A DNA stretch of 64,000 bases, taken from positions 1 to 64,000 of the forward strand of contig NZ_KB899816.1 of the NCBI RefSeq assembly GCF_000378425.1. Reading direction: 5' to 3'. The notes below the pieces were generated by a model. That model was not told the DNA's origin, searched no databases, and saw nothing but the letters and a program-made list of their open reading frames with translations. Source of the stretch: Cohnella laeviribosi DSM 21336 (lineage in GTDB: Bacteria > Bacillota > Bacilli > Paenibacillales > Paenibacillaceae). A program made the translations under genes and the position numbers. This document shows positions 15,315 to 24,382 of the stretch, piece by piece (the first letter of the stretch is position 1; each line of letters starts with the position of its first letter).

Positions 15315-16195
15315 GCAGGTTCCTCCTCAATCGGTTTCGGTGCTTTGATGACGATTTGTTCTCCGTCGAACTCCATGCTTGCCTTGTCGCCGATCGAGAG
15401 AGCCTGCAAATATTCCTTGGGAATTTGCAGCCTTCCTACCCGGTCGACCACAACGAAAGCTTCATGCGCCTCGTTCAACCCTCCGCCGTGAAGCGGAGAA
15501 GCGCCGTCCAGATTCGGATTGCGCTTGATAAACTCGGTGCTCGTGAGCCCGTCGCGGATGGCGACGACGCGGTCGACTTTGCTGGCCAGCGACAAATCGT
15601 GGGTCACGATGACGATCGTCACCCCAAGCTCACGGTTGAAACGGCGGAATATATCCATGATCAAATCCGACGTTCGGGTGTCGACCGAGCCGGTGGGCTC
15701 GTCGGCCAGCAACAGCTGGGGCTTGTTGGCCAGCGCGATCGCGATGGCGACGCGCTGCTGCTCCCCGCCGGACAACTGCGTGAGCTTGTTGTGCATGCGG
15801 TCCTTCAGGCCGACCCATTCCAGCAGCTGCTTGGCATAGGCCCGGTCCAGCTTGCCGGAAAACATCATCGGCATCTCGACATTTTCCAGCGCGGTCAGAA
15901 ACGGCAGCAGGTTGCGGGCATTGTTCTGCCAAATAAATCCGACGGTATCGCGCTTATACTTGACAAGATCGTCGTCGCTCGCTTTCAGCAGGTTCCACGG
16001 GCCGACGGTCACTTGGCCGGCGGAGGGCCGGTCGAGTCCGCCCAGAATATTGAGCAGCGTCGATTTGCCGCTGCCGCTGTTGCCGATGATGGCCATCATC
16101 TCGCCTGCGCTGACCGACAGATTCAATCCTTGGAGCGCGACAACCTCGAGATCGTCGGTTTTGTAAATTTTCACCAATCCTTCGCAGTTAATCAT
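15311..16195 (-). CDS. ABC transporter ATPase with AbrB-like C-terminal domain
   Basis: Residues 1-225 form a MacB/LolD-type ATPase with Walker A GNSGSGKST, signature LSGGEQQR, Walker B LLLADEPTGS and the switch His in VTHDLS. The last 50 residues (about 245-294) carry VVVDRVGRLQIPKEYLQAL and then IGDKASMEFDGEQIVIK. This matches the swapped-hairpin SpoVT/AbrB fold (VDxxGRxxIP and a final charged strand). LolD-type ATPases usually end near residue 230, so this is a fusion. ATG 16195 follows GGAGAGGAG and overlaps the permease end by context. An in-frame TTG at 16216 is less likely. The tail may dimerise the ATPase or bind DNA. Its role is unknown. Confidence 0.85.
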   Translation of the reverse strand: MINCEGLVKIYKTDDLEVVALQGLNLSVSAGEMMAIIGNSGSGKSTLLNILGGLDRPSAGQVTVGPWNLLKASDDDLVKYKRDTVGFIWQNNARNLLPFLTALENVEMPMMFSGKLDRAYAKQLLEWVGLKDRMHNKLTQLSGGEQQRVAIAIALANKPQLLLADEPTGSVDTRTSDLIMDIFRRFNRELGVTIVIVTHDLSLASKVDRVVAIRDGLTSTEFIKRNPNLDGASPLHGGGLNEAHEAFVVVDRVGRLQIPKEYLQALSIGDKASMEFDGEQIVIKAPKPIEEEPA

Positions 16196-16199
16196 CGCG

Positions 16200-19085
16200 C
16201 TAACGCTCCTCTCCAAGCTTGACGGCCTGATGCACCCGCAACCGGCGAATGTGCGTCACGAGCATCACTATACCGATGAAGATCATGACGCCGACGACGG
16301 CGTAAAGCCGGATATCGTCCGCACTGTCGAACACGACCCGGAACGGCGGCACCTGGTTCGCCGCATTGTCGGTCGTTTGCAGAAACGGCAGGAACAGCAG
16401 GCTCGTCAGCTTGCCGATGCCGATGCCAAGTCCGATGGACAGCCCGGCCGTGAATATCTGCTCGAGCAGCAGCATGCCGGTCAGCTGCCTTCGCGACAGC
16501 CCCATCGCCCGCAAAATCCCGATCTGCACGATCCGCCCGGACAGATTGAAGAACCAGAACAGAACGTATCCGGACAGCGACACGATCACCGTCACCAGGA
16601 AGCCGAGGCTCAGAATGCCGAACACGCCGCCGCGGGCGGGATGTTTGGCTTGGGCGATCAGCTCGCTGCGAACGTCGTCGATCGAGGCGATCTGTATGCC
16701 CTTTTCCTGCAGCACCGGGATGATCGGGGCCGTCTTGGCGTCCGGCTGCATTTTCAGCCACACCTCGTAGGGCATAAGCGGCGCTTGGTCGTAGATATAG
16801 TCCAGGTTGGCGACGATGAACGGCGATTGATCCGGATATTGGCCCGGCCAATACGGAATGATCGCCGCGACCACGAATTCGACCGGCTGGTCCTGCAGCA
16901 CGACCCTGACCGAATCGCCTGTCTTCAAGTTGTACTTCTTCGCCAGGTTCGAGCTGACCAGCGCGAATTCCGGCGCTTTGCCCATGACGGCGAGATACTT
17001 GAACGGATGCGCGGGATACAGGTCGTCGCGGAACCAGGCGACCCGGGCAAAATCGACGTTGTCGATGCCGACGACCGTTCCCTGCCCCGCCGACCGCCCC
17101 GAAATCGTAATATTGGCTTTCGTCTGCAGCACTCTGGCGGCGTGCTCGACGCCCGGCAGCGTGCGGAACACTTCGAACGGCGGCTCGTTGTAATTGATCC
17201 GGGTAACCGTCGGCGTCTGTCCGCCTCCGCCCGCACCGGGACCGCCGCCTTGTCCCTGGCCTCCTCCTTGCCCTTGCCCGCCGCCCTGGCCCGAGCCTCC
17301 GCCCGACGACGGGGGCGCGAATTCGGCATTCGCTTCCCAGCTCGTCTTGACAATGACGTCCGTCCCGTATTTGTACAAAATCCGCTCCTCCGAATTCAGG
17401 CCGATCGTACGGGCCGCAGAGGCGTTGTACACGCCGAGCCCGAGCGTCAAAATCAGCAGAATCATCAGCGGGTAATACGATTTGGATGAGCGGGACAACT
17501 GCGTGAGCGTCAAGTACAGCGGAACCGGAAGGAATTTTTTCCAAAGCCAGTTAAACAGCTTGAGCAGCAGCGGGAACAGCCTCAAAAAGACGAGCGCCGC
17601 CGAGAAGATCGCGATCGCCGGCACGAAGAACAGGAACGGCTGCACGTTAAGCTGGTCCGTCGTCACGCCGGTTTTGAACGAAACCATCTGCCGCTCGTTA
17701 AACAGATACCAGCCGTAGGCGGCGACGGCGAGCAGCGCGACGTCGAGGAACCAGCGCTGCCATGCCGGCGGCCGGTCCGTCCGCGCCATCATCCGCTTGT
17801 AATCGACGATCGAGGTCCGCGTGAACACGATAGCCGGGATCACAGCCGCGCCGATCGCCACGAGAACGGCCGCAAGTCCCGCCAGAATCCCGTCCGTGCC
17901 GAAGCCGACCGGGATCGCCTTGCGGTTGACAAACTCGAGAAAACCGCTGGCCGAACCGATGCTCTTGGCCATGAACCATCCGATCATCGGCCCCAGGATC
18001 AGCGACAGGGCGCCGAGCAGAACCCCTTCGAGCAGAAACAGCATGAAGATCTGCCTCGTTGCGGCGCCCCGGCTCCGCATCACCGCGATGTCGGACCGCT
18101 GCTTCTCCAGCGATTGGCGGGCGTTCATCGCAATGAAATAGAACACCATCGCAATCATCGGCGCCGCCAGCATAAACAGCATCGTTTGCATCTGCAGGCT
18201 GTCGCGGCGGAATTCCCCGAGCATGTCGGCGAAGGAAAGGTCGACCCGCGTATCCTTCAGCTTCTGGTACACCTCGATATCGATCCGGCTCAGCGTGCTG
18301 CTGAGCGGCGCCAGCTGGCTCGTCTGGATGTCGCGCAAATCGTACACGGTGTACCAGTTCGCCGTTTGAAGCGGTATCTTCTGCTTGCGGACCAGATCCT
18401 CAAGCATCGCCTCGTCGGAGATGAACAGCGTGTTCATCAGGCTGTCGAGGCCCTGATACCAGTACGCGCCGGTTTCGTCCTTCGGCTTGTAGGCGCCGAC
18501 GATTTCCACCCGCAGCGTAAGGTTCAGGCCGCCGTAAATCGGATACAGCAACACGTCTCCGACATGAAGGTCGTTGCGGAACATCGCTTCTTCCATCATG
18601 ACCGCCTGCAGCGTGCCGTCGGCGCCCGCCCGGTCGGCGAACCAGCGTCCGGACGCGAGCTCCGTCTGATCCTTCAGGCCGCTGAAGGAAGCGATGGTCA
18701 TCGTGCGGGTCCGGCTGGCGTCGACCTTGGTCGGGTCCTCCGGCGTCACCTGCGTGTTGCGCAGCGTCAGGCTCCGCTGGGACACTTCGACCGGAAAGCC
18801 GATGGCGGCGGGCACCTCTTCGTTAATGTACTTGTCGACATTGCCGAAGCCTTCAAGGTCCGTCTTCCCGTCGGTCGACTGGTAACGGATCAGCAGCGAC
18901 CCGGCCGGAAGTCCTTGGCTGTTGTCCTGGAGCGATTGGGCAACGACCCGCTTGAGCGCTCCGTCGGCATACATCGGAATGCTGGTCGTAAACGCGACGG
19001 CCACCAGCAAACCGGCCAACGTGCTGAGCGTAAGCCAGCGGGTGTTCCACATTTTACGGAATAAAAAACGGATCAGCGCGCTCAT
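16200..19085 (-). CDS. Large FtsX/MacB-type ABC permease
   Basis: The 961-residue membrane protein has an N-terminal helix (residues 17-40), a large extracellular domain, and two FtsX-like transmembrane blocks. The first block is at about residues 300-520 (FYFIAMNARQSLEKQRSDIAVMRSRG). The second is near the C-terminus (FFNLSGRIVQIGILRAMGLSRRQ and later VGVMIFIGIVMLVTHIRRL). The length is double that of single-block MacB permeases, so one chain may form the whole pore. A Gly/Gln-rich linker at about residues 592-624 consists almost only of Gly, Gln, Ser and Pro and lies outside the membrane. It is probably part of a tripartite exporter with the adaptor upstream and the two ATPases. Confidence 0.85.
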   Translation of the reverse strand: MSALIRFLFRKMWNTRWLTLSTLAGLLVAVAFTTSIPMYADGALKRVVAQSLQDNSQGLPAGSLLIRYQSTDGKTDLEGFGNVDKYINEEVPAAIGFPVEVSQRSLTLRNTQVTPEDPTKVDASRTRTMTIASFSGLKDQTELASGRWFADRAGADGTLQAVMMEEAMFRNDLHVGDVLLYPIYGGLNLTLRVEIVGAYKPKDETGAYWYQGLDSLMNTLFISDEAMLEDLVRKQKIPLQTANWYTVYDLRDIQTSQLAPLSSTLSRIDIEVYQKLKDTRVDLSFADMLGEFRRDSLQMQTMLFMLAAPMIAMVFYFIAMNARQSLEKQRSDIAVMRSRGAATRQIFMLFLLEGVLLGALSLILGPMIGWFMAKSIGSASGFLEFVNRKAIPVGFGTDGILAGLAAVLVAIGAAVIPAIVFTRTSIVDYKRMMARTDRPPAWQRWFLDVALLAVAAYGWYLFNERQMVSFKTGVTTDQLNVQPFLFFVPAIAIFSAALVFLRLFPLLLKLFNWLWKKFLPVPLYLTLTQLSRSSKSYYPLMILLILTLGLGVYNASAARTIGLNSEERILYKYGTDVIVKTSWEANAEFAPPSSGGGSGQGGGQGQGGGQGQGGGPGAGGGGQTPTVTRINYNEPPFEVFRTLPGVEHAARVLQTKANITISGRSAGQGTVVGIDNVDFARVAWFRDDLYPAHPFKYLAVMGKAPEFALVSSNLAKKYNLKTGDSVRVVLQDQPVEFVVAAIIPYWPGQYPDQSPFIVANLDYIYDQAPLMPYEVWLKMQPDAKTAPIIPVLQEKGIQIASIDDVRSELIAQAKHPARGGVFGILSLGFLVTVIVSLSGYVLFWFFNLSGRIVQIGILRAMGLSRRQLTGMLLLEQIFTAGLSIGLGIGIGKLTSLLFLPFLQTTDNAANQVPPFRVVFDSADDIRLYAVVGVMIFIGIVMLVTHIRRLRVHQAVKLGEER

Positions 19086-19088
19086 GCC

Positions 19089-20225
19089 TTACCGCCCCAC
19101 GACTTTCTGCCCCGGCTTCAAGCCCTGCAGCACTTCCACGTCCGTCGCCGTCTGCTGGCCGACCTCGATGTCGACCTCGCGTTTGCTGCCGTCCGGTTCC
19201 ACGACCTGCACATACGTCCTGGCTCCGATCGTGCGAAGCGCGGAGGTCGGAATGACGACGGCGTTCTCCTTCCGGTTGACGACGACCGACACCGTAAGCG
19301 GCGTTCCCCTCGTCGCCTTGGCCGGCAGATTGGGAACGTCGACGAGCAGGTAGTTGCTCGGCTTGTCGGTTTTCGCCCCGCCGGAGCCCCCGTTTCCGGG
19401 TAGTCCGTTTCCGCTGCCGTTGCCGCTGCCTGCGGACGGCTCCGGAAGCGCCTTGACCTTGCCTTTCAGCTCGCCGACATTGTTAATGGATACGTTCGCC
19501 TCCATCCCGACGGCGATCTTCTCCAGGTTGTCCTTGCTGAAGTCGGCGGCCACCACAAGGCGGCTCGTATCGGCCACGACCGCGATCGGATCGTAGGCTT
19601 TGATGGCGGCGCCTTCCTCGACGCTGACCGACACGACCGTCCCTGCGAACGGGGCGGTCAGCGTGGCGGCCGCGATGTCTTGCTGCAGATCCGCCAGCGC
19701 TTGGCGCGCTTCCTCGAAGTCGATCTGTTTCTGTTCGAATTCGAGCGGATCCATCTCGTCCTTTTGCCGCAGCGTGTTTTTCATGTCAAGCTCCAGCTTC
19801 CGGAATTGCAGCTGCTGCGTGCGCAGCGATTTTTTCAAGTCCTCCACGTCCAGTTCCGCGACGACTTGCCCCGCCTTGACGACGTCGCCGGTTTGTATGT
19901 ACAGCTTTTTGATTCGTTTGCCTTCCAATGCAGATGAAGTATAATAGAGCGTCTTCTCTTGCTGGGACATGATTTTGCCCGAAGCTTGAACCTTCGTTTC
20001 CAGCGTTTTGGTCGTCACTTCATACTCCGGCTTCTTCGAGATCTGCGGCAGTTGAATCGCCGACAAATCCTCCTCCTCCGGCTCGTCGGGCAGCAGCGAG
20101 CAGCCGGCGAGAACCGCGGACAGGGATATAACGGCCAAGGCCGAAGCCGTTCTGCGGCGTTTGCGGCGCCACGGCTCCTTCAACTCACTTCGATACGAAT
20201 ACGCCGTCCACCATTTCATAGACAT
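19089..20225 (-). CDS. Membrane-fusion/adaptor lipoprotein of ABC exporter (HlyD/MacA-like)
   Basis: The 378-residue protein has a basic N-region, a hydrophobic stretch and lipobox VLAGC (Cys42). A biotinyl-lipoyl-like half follows (KKLYIQTGDVVKAGQVVAELD), then a coiled coil (about residues 120-185, rich in Lys, Glu, Gln), and the second lipoyl half (LTAPFAGTVVSVSVEEGAAI). A Gly/Ser/Asn-rich insert (about residues 270-292) precedes the last beta domain. ATG 20225 has GGAGG nine bases upstream and lies 41 bp inside the preceding ATPase gene. It links the permease to the cell-wall side. In Gram-positive bacteria such adaptors act with MacB-type permeases. Confidence 0.85.
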   Translation of the reverse strand: MSMKWWTAYSYRSELKEPWRRKRRRTASALAVISLSAVLAGCSLLPDEPEEEDLSAIQLPQISKKPEYEVTTKTLETKVQASGKIMSQQEKTLYYTSSALEGKRIKKLYIQTGDVVKAGQVVAELDVEDLKKSLRTQQLQFRKLELDMKNTLRQKDEMDPLEFEQKQIDFEEARQALADLQQDIAAATLTAPFAGTVVSVSVEEGAAIKAYDPIAVVADTSRLVVAADFSKDNLEKIAVGMEANVSINNVGELKGKVKALPEPSAGSGNGSGNGLPGNGGSGGAKTDKPSNYLLVDVPNLPAKATRGTPLTVSVVVNRKENAVVIPTSALRTIGARTYVQVVEPDGSKREVDIEVGQQTATDVEVLQGLKPGQKVVGR

Positions 20226-20967
20226 GATCCGCTACCTCCAATATGGTTAAATCGTGTGTCGTCATGCAAATCGTGACGTTTTCCGTCTCGACGATGTGCC
20301 GAAACACCGTGATGATATGCGCGGCCATCTGCGAGTCCAGCTCGGCCGTCGGCTCGTCCGCGAGCAGCAGGCTCGGCTTGTGCGAAATCGCCTTGGCGAT
20401 GGCGACCCGCTGCTGCTCCCCCCCGGACAGCTCGGAAGGCCGATGGTGCATCCGCTTCGACAGGCCGACCATATCCAGGCATTCGGTGATCCGTTTTTTC
20501 CATTGGGATCTCGGGACCCCTGCCATCCGCAGCGTCAGCTCGACGTTTTCATAGGCGGAAAGCAGCGGCAGCAGCGCGTAGGCCTGAAAGATGAACCCGA
20601 TGTCCCGGCGCCGAATCTCGGTCCGCTTGTTGTCGTCCAGCTTGTGAAGCGGTCTTCCCTGAAAAAAAATTTCGCCGGCCGTCGGCGTATCCAATCCGCC
20701 CATCAAGTTCATGAGCGTCGTTTTGCCGGAGCCCGATCTTCCTTTTAACATGACAAGCTGCTTAGGGTACAGCTTGAGATCGATTCCTTTCAGCACGCGC
20801 AGCTTCTGGCCGCCGACATCGAACGAGCGCTCCACCCCGCGCACCGTCAGCAGCGGCTCCGAAGGCGTGTCCCGCTCCCCGGAAGCGGCGGCGGCATGCC
20901 GATCTTCGGCGTTATCTATCGAAGCCGGAGATTCCGGGCTTTTTTTGCGCGGCAACCATGACAGCAT
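20185..20967 (-). CDS. ABC transporter ATPase (MacB/LolD type)
   Basis: The 260-residue ATPase has Walker A GRSGSGKTT, signature LSGGEQQR, Walker B LLLADEPTAELD and switch His in MTTHDLT. A disordered N-terminal extension of about 38 residues (SPESPASIDNAEDRHAAAAS) precedes the ATPase domain, unlike its counterpart at 15311. ATG 20967 follows GGGGGG AACAAGAAC. In-frame upstream codons to 21042 have no ribosome site. It is the first gene of the exporter operon and overlaps the adaptor gene by 41 bp. The two ATPases in one operon could form a heterodimer on the single large permease. That is inference. Confidence 0.85.
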   Translation of the reverse strand: MLSWLPRKKSPESPASIDNAEDRHAAAASGERDTPSEPLLTVRGVERSFDVGGQKLRVLKGIDLKLYPKQLVMLKGRSGSGKTTLMNLMGGLDTPTAGEIFFQGRPLHKLDDNKRTEIRRRDIGFIFQAYALLPLLSAYENVELTLRMAGVPRSQWKKRITECLDMVGLSKRMHHRPSELSGGEQQRVAIAKAISHKPSLLLADEPTAELDSQMAAHIITVFRHIVETENVTICMTTHDLTILEVADHVYEMVDGVFVSK

Positions 20968-21174
20968 GTTCTTGTTCCCCCCTGTTTTTCCATAGCAAAA
21001 CTTGACGGCAGATGCAGATCTTTCCCAAAATCTCTCATCCAATATAACGATTAAAACACAAGAAAAGTTACCGTCTTTAACAATTTTTTATGAGAAATAT
21101 GAGAGATCGCCGGAACGGTTTGGAAGACACGAGTCGACACCGCGGCCGGAGCCGGTTAATTTTTTGCTTTCCTC

Positions 21175-21204
21175 TTTATAAGAAGGGCTTATTTTGTGTA
21201 TGAT
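21175..21204 (+). promoter_or_regulatory. Possible promoter of glnS
   Basis: TTTATA (21175-21180) and TATGAT (21199-21204) are 18 bp apart, 40 bp before the start. I saw no T-box motif in this leader. Confidence 0.4.
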
Positions 21205-21243
21205 GAAGGAATAACAAGAGTTTTCAAGGGAAGGTTGGTCGGA

Positions 21244-22905
21244 TTGGACAGCAAAATGTCGTCATCGAACTTCATCAAAAACATCGTCATCGAAGATCTT
21301 GCCGCCGGTCGCGTGAAGGAAGTCGTCACCCGGTTTCCGCCCGAACCGAACGGTTATCTGCATATCGGCCACGCCAAGTCGATCTGCCTCAATTTCGAGC
21401 TTGCCGACGAGTTCAAGGGACGGACCCATCTGCGATTCGACGATACGAATCCGGTCAAGGAAGACGCCGAATACGTCGAAGCGATCAAGCGGGACGTCCA
21501 GTGGCTCGGTTTCGATTGGGACGGATTGTTTTTCGCCTCCGACTATTTCAAGGAGATGTATGAACGCGCCAAACTCCTCATTCGCAAGGGGCTGGCCTAC
21601 GTCGACGACCAGAGCGCGGATCAAATCCGCGAGACGAGGGGCACGCTGACGCAGCCCGGGATCGAGAGCCCTTACCGCAACCGTTCCGTGGAAGAAAATC
21701 TCGACCTGTTCGAGCGGATGAAAAATGGCGAGTTTCCCGACGGGGCCAAGGTGCTGCGCGCCAAAATCGACATGGCGTCTCCGAACATCAACATGCGGGA
21801 CCCGGTCATTTACCGAATCGTTCATGCGACGCACCACAACACGGGGGACAAATGGTGCATCTACCCGATGTATGCGTTCGCCCACCCGCTGGAGGATGCC
21901 ATCGAAGGGGTGACGCACTCGATCTGCACGCTAGAGTTCGAGGATCAGCGGCCTTTCTACGATTGGGTCATCCGGGAAACCGAAATGCCGCACGTTCCCC
22001 GTCAGTACGAGTTCGCGCGGCTGAATTTGACGAACACGGTCATGAGCAAACGGAAGCTGAAAATGCTCGTGGACGAAAAAGCGGTGGACGGCTGGGACGA
22101 TCCGCGCATGCCGACCATCTCCGGTCTTCGCCGCAAAGGCTACACGCCCGAAGCGATCCGCGCCTTCTGCCGCGAAATCGGCGTCGCCCGCAGCAACAGC
22201 GTCGTGGACGAGCAAATGCTGGAGCATTTCATCCGGGAAGACCTGAAGCTGAAGTGCCTGCGCACGATGGCCGTTCTTCGCCCGCTCAAAGTGGTCATCA
22301 CCAACTATCCCGAAGGCCAAACGGAATGGCTCGAAGCGGAGAACAACACGGAGAATCCGGAAATGGGCAGCCGCCGGATTCCGTTTTCCCGCGAGATTTA
22401 CATCGAACAGGACGACTTCATGGAAAATCCGCCGAGCAAATATTTCCGCCTGTTCCCGGGCAACGAAGTGCGCCTGAAGCACGCCTACTTCATCAAATGC
22501 GAAGAAGTGGTCAAAAACGAAGCCGGAGAAGTCGTGGAGCTTCGCTGCACGTACGATCCCGAAACAAAGAGCGGCTCGGGCTTTACCGGACGCAAGGTGA
22601 AGGGCACGATCCATTGGGTCGATGCGGCCCACGCGGTGCCGGCGGAATTCCGTCTGTACGAGCCGCTGATCACCGACGGCGAAGAGGGCGACGACCGTTC
22701 GTTCCTCGAGCGCCTCAATCCGAACTCGCTGACGAAGCTGCAGGGCTTTGTCGAGCCGGGGCTGAAGGATGCCGTCCCCCACGACAAATTCCAGTTTTTC
22801 CGCCACGGCTACTTCAACGTCGACCCGAAGGACACCAAGCCGGGGCAGCTTGTCTTCAACCGGATCGTCTCGCTCAAAAGCTCGTTCCAGCTCCCGAATA
22901 AATAA
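21244..22905 (+). CDS. glnS: Glutaminyl-tRNA synthetase
   Basis: The 553-residue class I enzyme charges tRNA-Gln directly with glutamine. It matches Escherichia coli GlnRS in length and in long stretches: [17 protein letters not shown] (HIGH motif at residues 40-43), [20 protein letters not shown]-like region, and VMSKRKL as the KMSKS motif. The C-terminal anticodon-binding beta barrels are present to the end ([18 protein letters not shown]). TTG 21244 follows AAGGGAAGG at nine bases. ATG 21256 is an alternative with a weaker site. Most Firmicutes lack GlnRS and use GluRS plus GatCAB, so acquisition by transfer is likely. Whether gatCAB also exists cannot be seen here. Confidence 0.95.
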   Translation: MDSKMSSSNFIKNIVIEDLAAGRVKEVVTRFPPEPNGYLHIGHAKSICLNFELADEFKGRTHLRFDDTNPVKEDAEYVEAIKRDVQWLGFDWDGLFFASDYFKEMYERAKLLIRKGLAYVDDQSADQIRETRGTLTQPGIESPYRNRSVEENLDLFERMKNGEFPDGAKVLRAKIDMASPNINMRDPVIYRIVHATHHNTGDKWCIYPMYAFAHPLEDAIEGVTHSICTLEFEDQRPFYDWVIRETEMPHVPRQYEFARLNLTNTVMSKRKLKMLVDEKAVDGWDDPRMPTISGLRRKGYTPEAIRAFCREIGVARSNSVVDEQMLEHFIREDLKLKCLRTMAVLRPLKVVITNYPEGQTEWLEAENNTENPEMGSRRIPFSREIYIEQDDFMENPPSKYFRLFPGNEVRLKHAYFIKCEEVVKNEAGEVVELRCTYDPETKSGSGFTGRKVKGTIHWVDAAHAVPAEFRLYEPLITDGEEGDDRSFLERLNPNSLTKLQGFVEPGLKDAVPHDKFQFFRHGYFNVDPKDTKPGQLVFNRIVSLKSSFQLPNK

Positions 22906-22910
22906 GAATA

Positions 22911-22945
22911 GAAGCCGTCGCCTACCGACGGCTTCTTCGTTTTCA
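22911..22945 (+). terminator. Terminator after glnS
   Basis: A perfect 10-bp stem GAAGCCGTCG/CGACGGCTTC with loop CCTAC is followed by TTCGTTTTC. Confidence 0.85.
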
Positions 22946-22975
22946 TTTCCGCCAAAACAAAAGGAGGTCGCCGAC

Positions 22976-24196
22976 ATGAAACAAAATTGCCGGATCTGGA
23001 CAGGCGCGCTGGTTGCCTTCCTGCTCCTTGCCGGATGCGCGCGGGGAACGGCTCCCGCCTCACCGGAGCCATCTCCCTCGGAAAGCCCCGGCGCCGCCCG
23101 CATCGCAGGCATGTCCCTGGATCAAAAAATCGGGCAACTGATTATAGCGGGTTTCGAAGGCAAGAAGCTGGACGATGAGACCAAGCGGATGATCAGGGAG
23201 GATCGGATCGGCGGCGTGATTCTGTACGCCGACAATGTGAGCGGCGTCCACGGCACCGTACGCCTGGTCAATCAACTAAAAGCCGCCAACGCCGGCAATC
23301 CCGTTCCGCTCTTCATCAGCACAGACCAGGAAGGCGGACGGGTCAGCCGGCTTCCCGACGCGTTTGCCGCCATGCCTTCAAGCCGCGCCGTCGGCCGCAA
23401 AGGCGATCCCAAGCTCGCCCGGCAAATGGGCTCCCTGCTGGCGCGGGAGCTGCGGGCAACGGGCTTCAACATGAACTTTGCCCCTGTGCTGGATATCGAC
23501 AGCAATCCGGACAACCCCGTCATCGGCGACCGCTCGTTCGGCCGGAGCGCCAAAATCGTCGCCGAACTCGGTCTGGCCGAAATGGACGGGATTTCGAAAG
23601 GCGGCGTCATATCCGTCGTCAAGCATTTTCCCGGCCATGGCGATACGTCCGTCGACTCCCATCTCGATCTGCCCGTGCTGCGGAAGTCGTCCGAGCAGCT
23701 TGCCGCGCTCGAATGGATCCCGTTTCAGGCTGCGGTCAAAGCCGGCGCGGATGCCGTCATGGTCGCGCACATTCTGTTTCCGCGCATCGATCCGAACGCG
23801 CCCGCTTCCCTGTCCGACATCATCGTCGGCAAGCAGCTCCGCGGGAAGATGAACTACGATGGCGTGGTCATGACCGACGATTTGACGATGGGCGCCATTA
23901 CGAAACAATACGGCCTGGCCGAAGCGGCCGTCGCGGCCATCGATGCGGGAAGCGACATCGTGCTGGTCGCGCACGGCTACGACAACGAGCGGCAGGTATT
24001 CGAAGCGCTGCGCAGCGCCGTCCGGAACGGCAGGCTGACCGAAGCCCGCATTGACGAAAGCGTGCGGCGAATCTTGACCCTGAAAAACAAGTACCGGCTC
24101 ACCGATGCCGAAATTCCCCTCCCGAATGCCGCCGAAATCGCCGCCATCAACAAAAGCATCGAAAAATGGCTTTCCGCCCTGGATGCCAAAGCCTAA
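22976..24196 (+). CDS. nagZ: Beta-N-acetylhexosaminidase, GH3 family, lipoprotein (NagZ-like)
   Basis: The 406-residue protein has a lipobox LLLAGC (Cys21), so it is tethered outside the membrane. A GH3 catalytic domain follows with STDQEGGRVSRLP, GFNMNFAPVLDI, and the NagZ motif KHFPGHGDTSVDSH that holds the His-Asp general acid/base pair. The nucleophile Asp is in VMTDDLTMGAI. It removes N-acetylglucosamine from muropeptides during wall recycling, as Bacillus NagZ does. The start ATG at 22976 follows AAAGGAGG. It lies between two terminators and is monocistronic. The long C-terminal domain of Bacillus NagZ is absent here. Confidence 0.9.
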   Translation: MKQNCRIWTGALVAFLLLAGCARGTAPASPEPSPSESPGAARIAGMSLDQKIGQLIIAGFEGKKLDDETKRMIREDRIGGVILYADNVSGVHGTVRLVNQLKAANAGNPVPLFISTDQEGGRVSRLPDAFAAMPSSRAVGRKGDPKLARQMGSLLARELRATGFNMNFAPVLDIDSNPDNPVIGDRSFGRSAKIVAELGLAEMDGISKGGVISVVKHFPGHGDTSVDSHLDLPVLRKSSEQLAALEWIPFQAAVKAGADAVMVAHILFPRIDPNAPASLSDIIVGKQLRGKMNYDGVVMTDDLTMGAITKQYGLAEAAVAAIDAGSDIVLVAHGYDNERQVFEALRSAVRNGRLTEARIDESVRRILTLKNKYRLTDAEIPLPNAAEIAAINKSIEKWLSALDAKA

Positions 24197-24201
24197 CCGC
24201 G

Positions 24202-24233
24202 AGTCCGGCCGATTGACCGGACCTTTTCTTTTT
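24202..24233 (+). terminator. Terminator after nagZ
   Basis: AGTCCGG pairs with CCGGACCT around an 8-nt loop, followed by TTTCTTTTT. Confidence 0.75.
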
Positions 24234-24323
24234 CCGGCGGCACGTTTCGCATTGTTCCTCTGAATATCGCGTCATCCGGAACACCGCATTGTCGCCTGTG
24301 CCGATCGTCGCCAAAACGATCCG

Positions 24324-24353
24324 AAAAAACGGCTCCAGCCGGAAAACAAGCCG
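24324..24353 (-). terminator. Terminator of the pyr operon
   Basis: On the minus strand CGGCT and AGCCG form a short stem, followed by TTTTTTC, about 30 bp after the pyrE stop. Confidence 0.6.
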
Positions 24354-24382
24354 CGTTCGGCGGAGAACCGGACGATGCTGCG

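Noticed and set aside
13728-15491. 587-codon plus-strand frame
   Set aside because: It is antisense to the binding-protein gene, with skewed composition and no ribosome site.
21043-21243. Possible T-box or other riboswitch before glnS
   Set aside because: There is only a loose CACCGCGG match near 21138. The conserved T-box core with a following terminator is missing, unlike the ileS leader.
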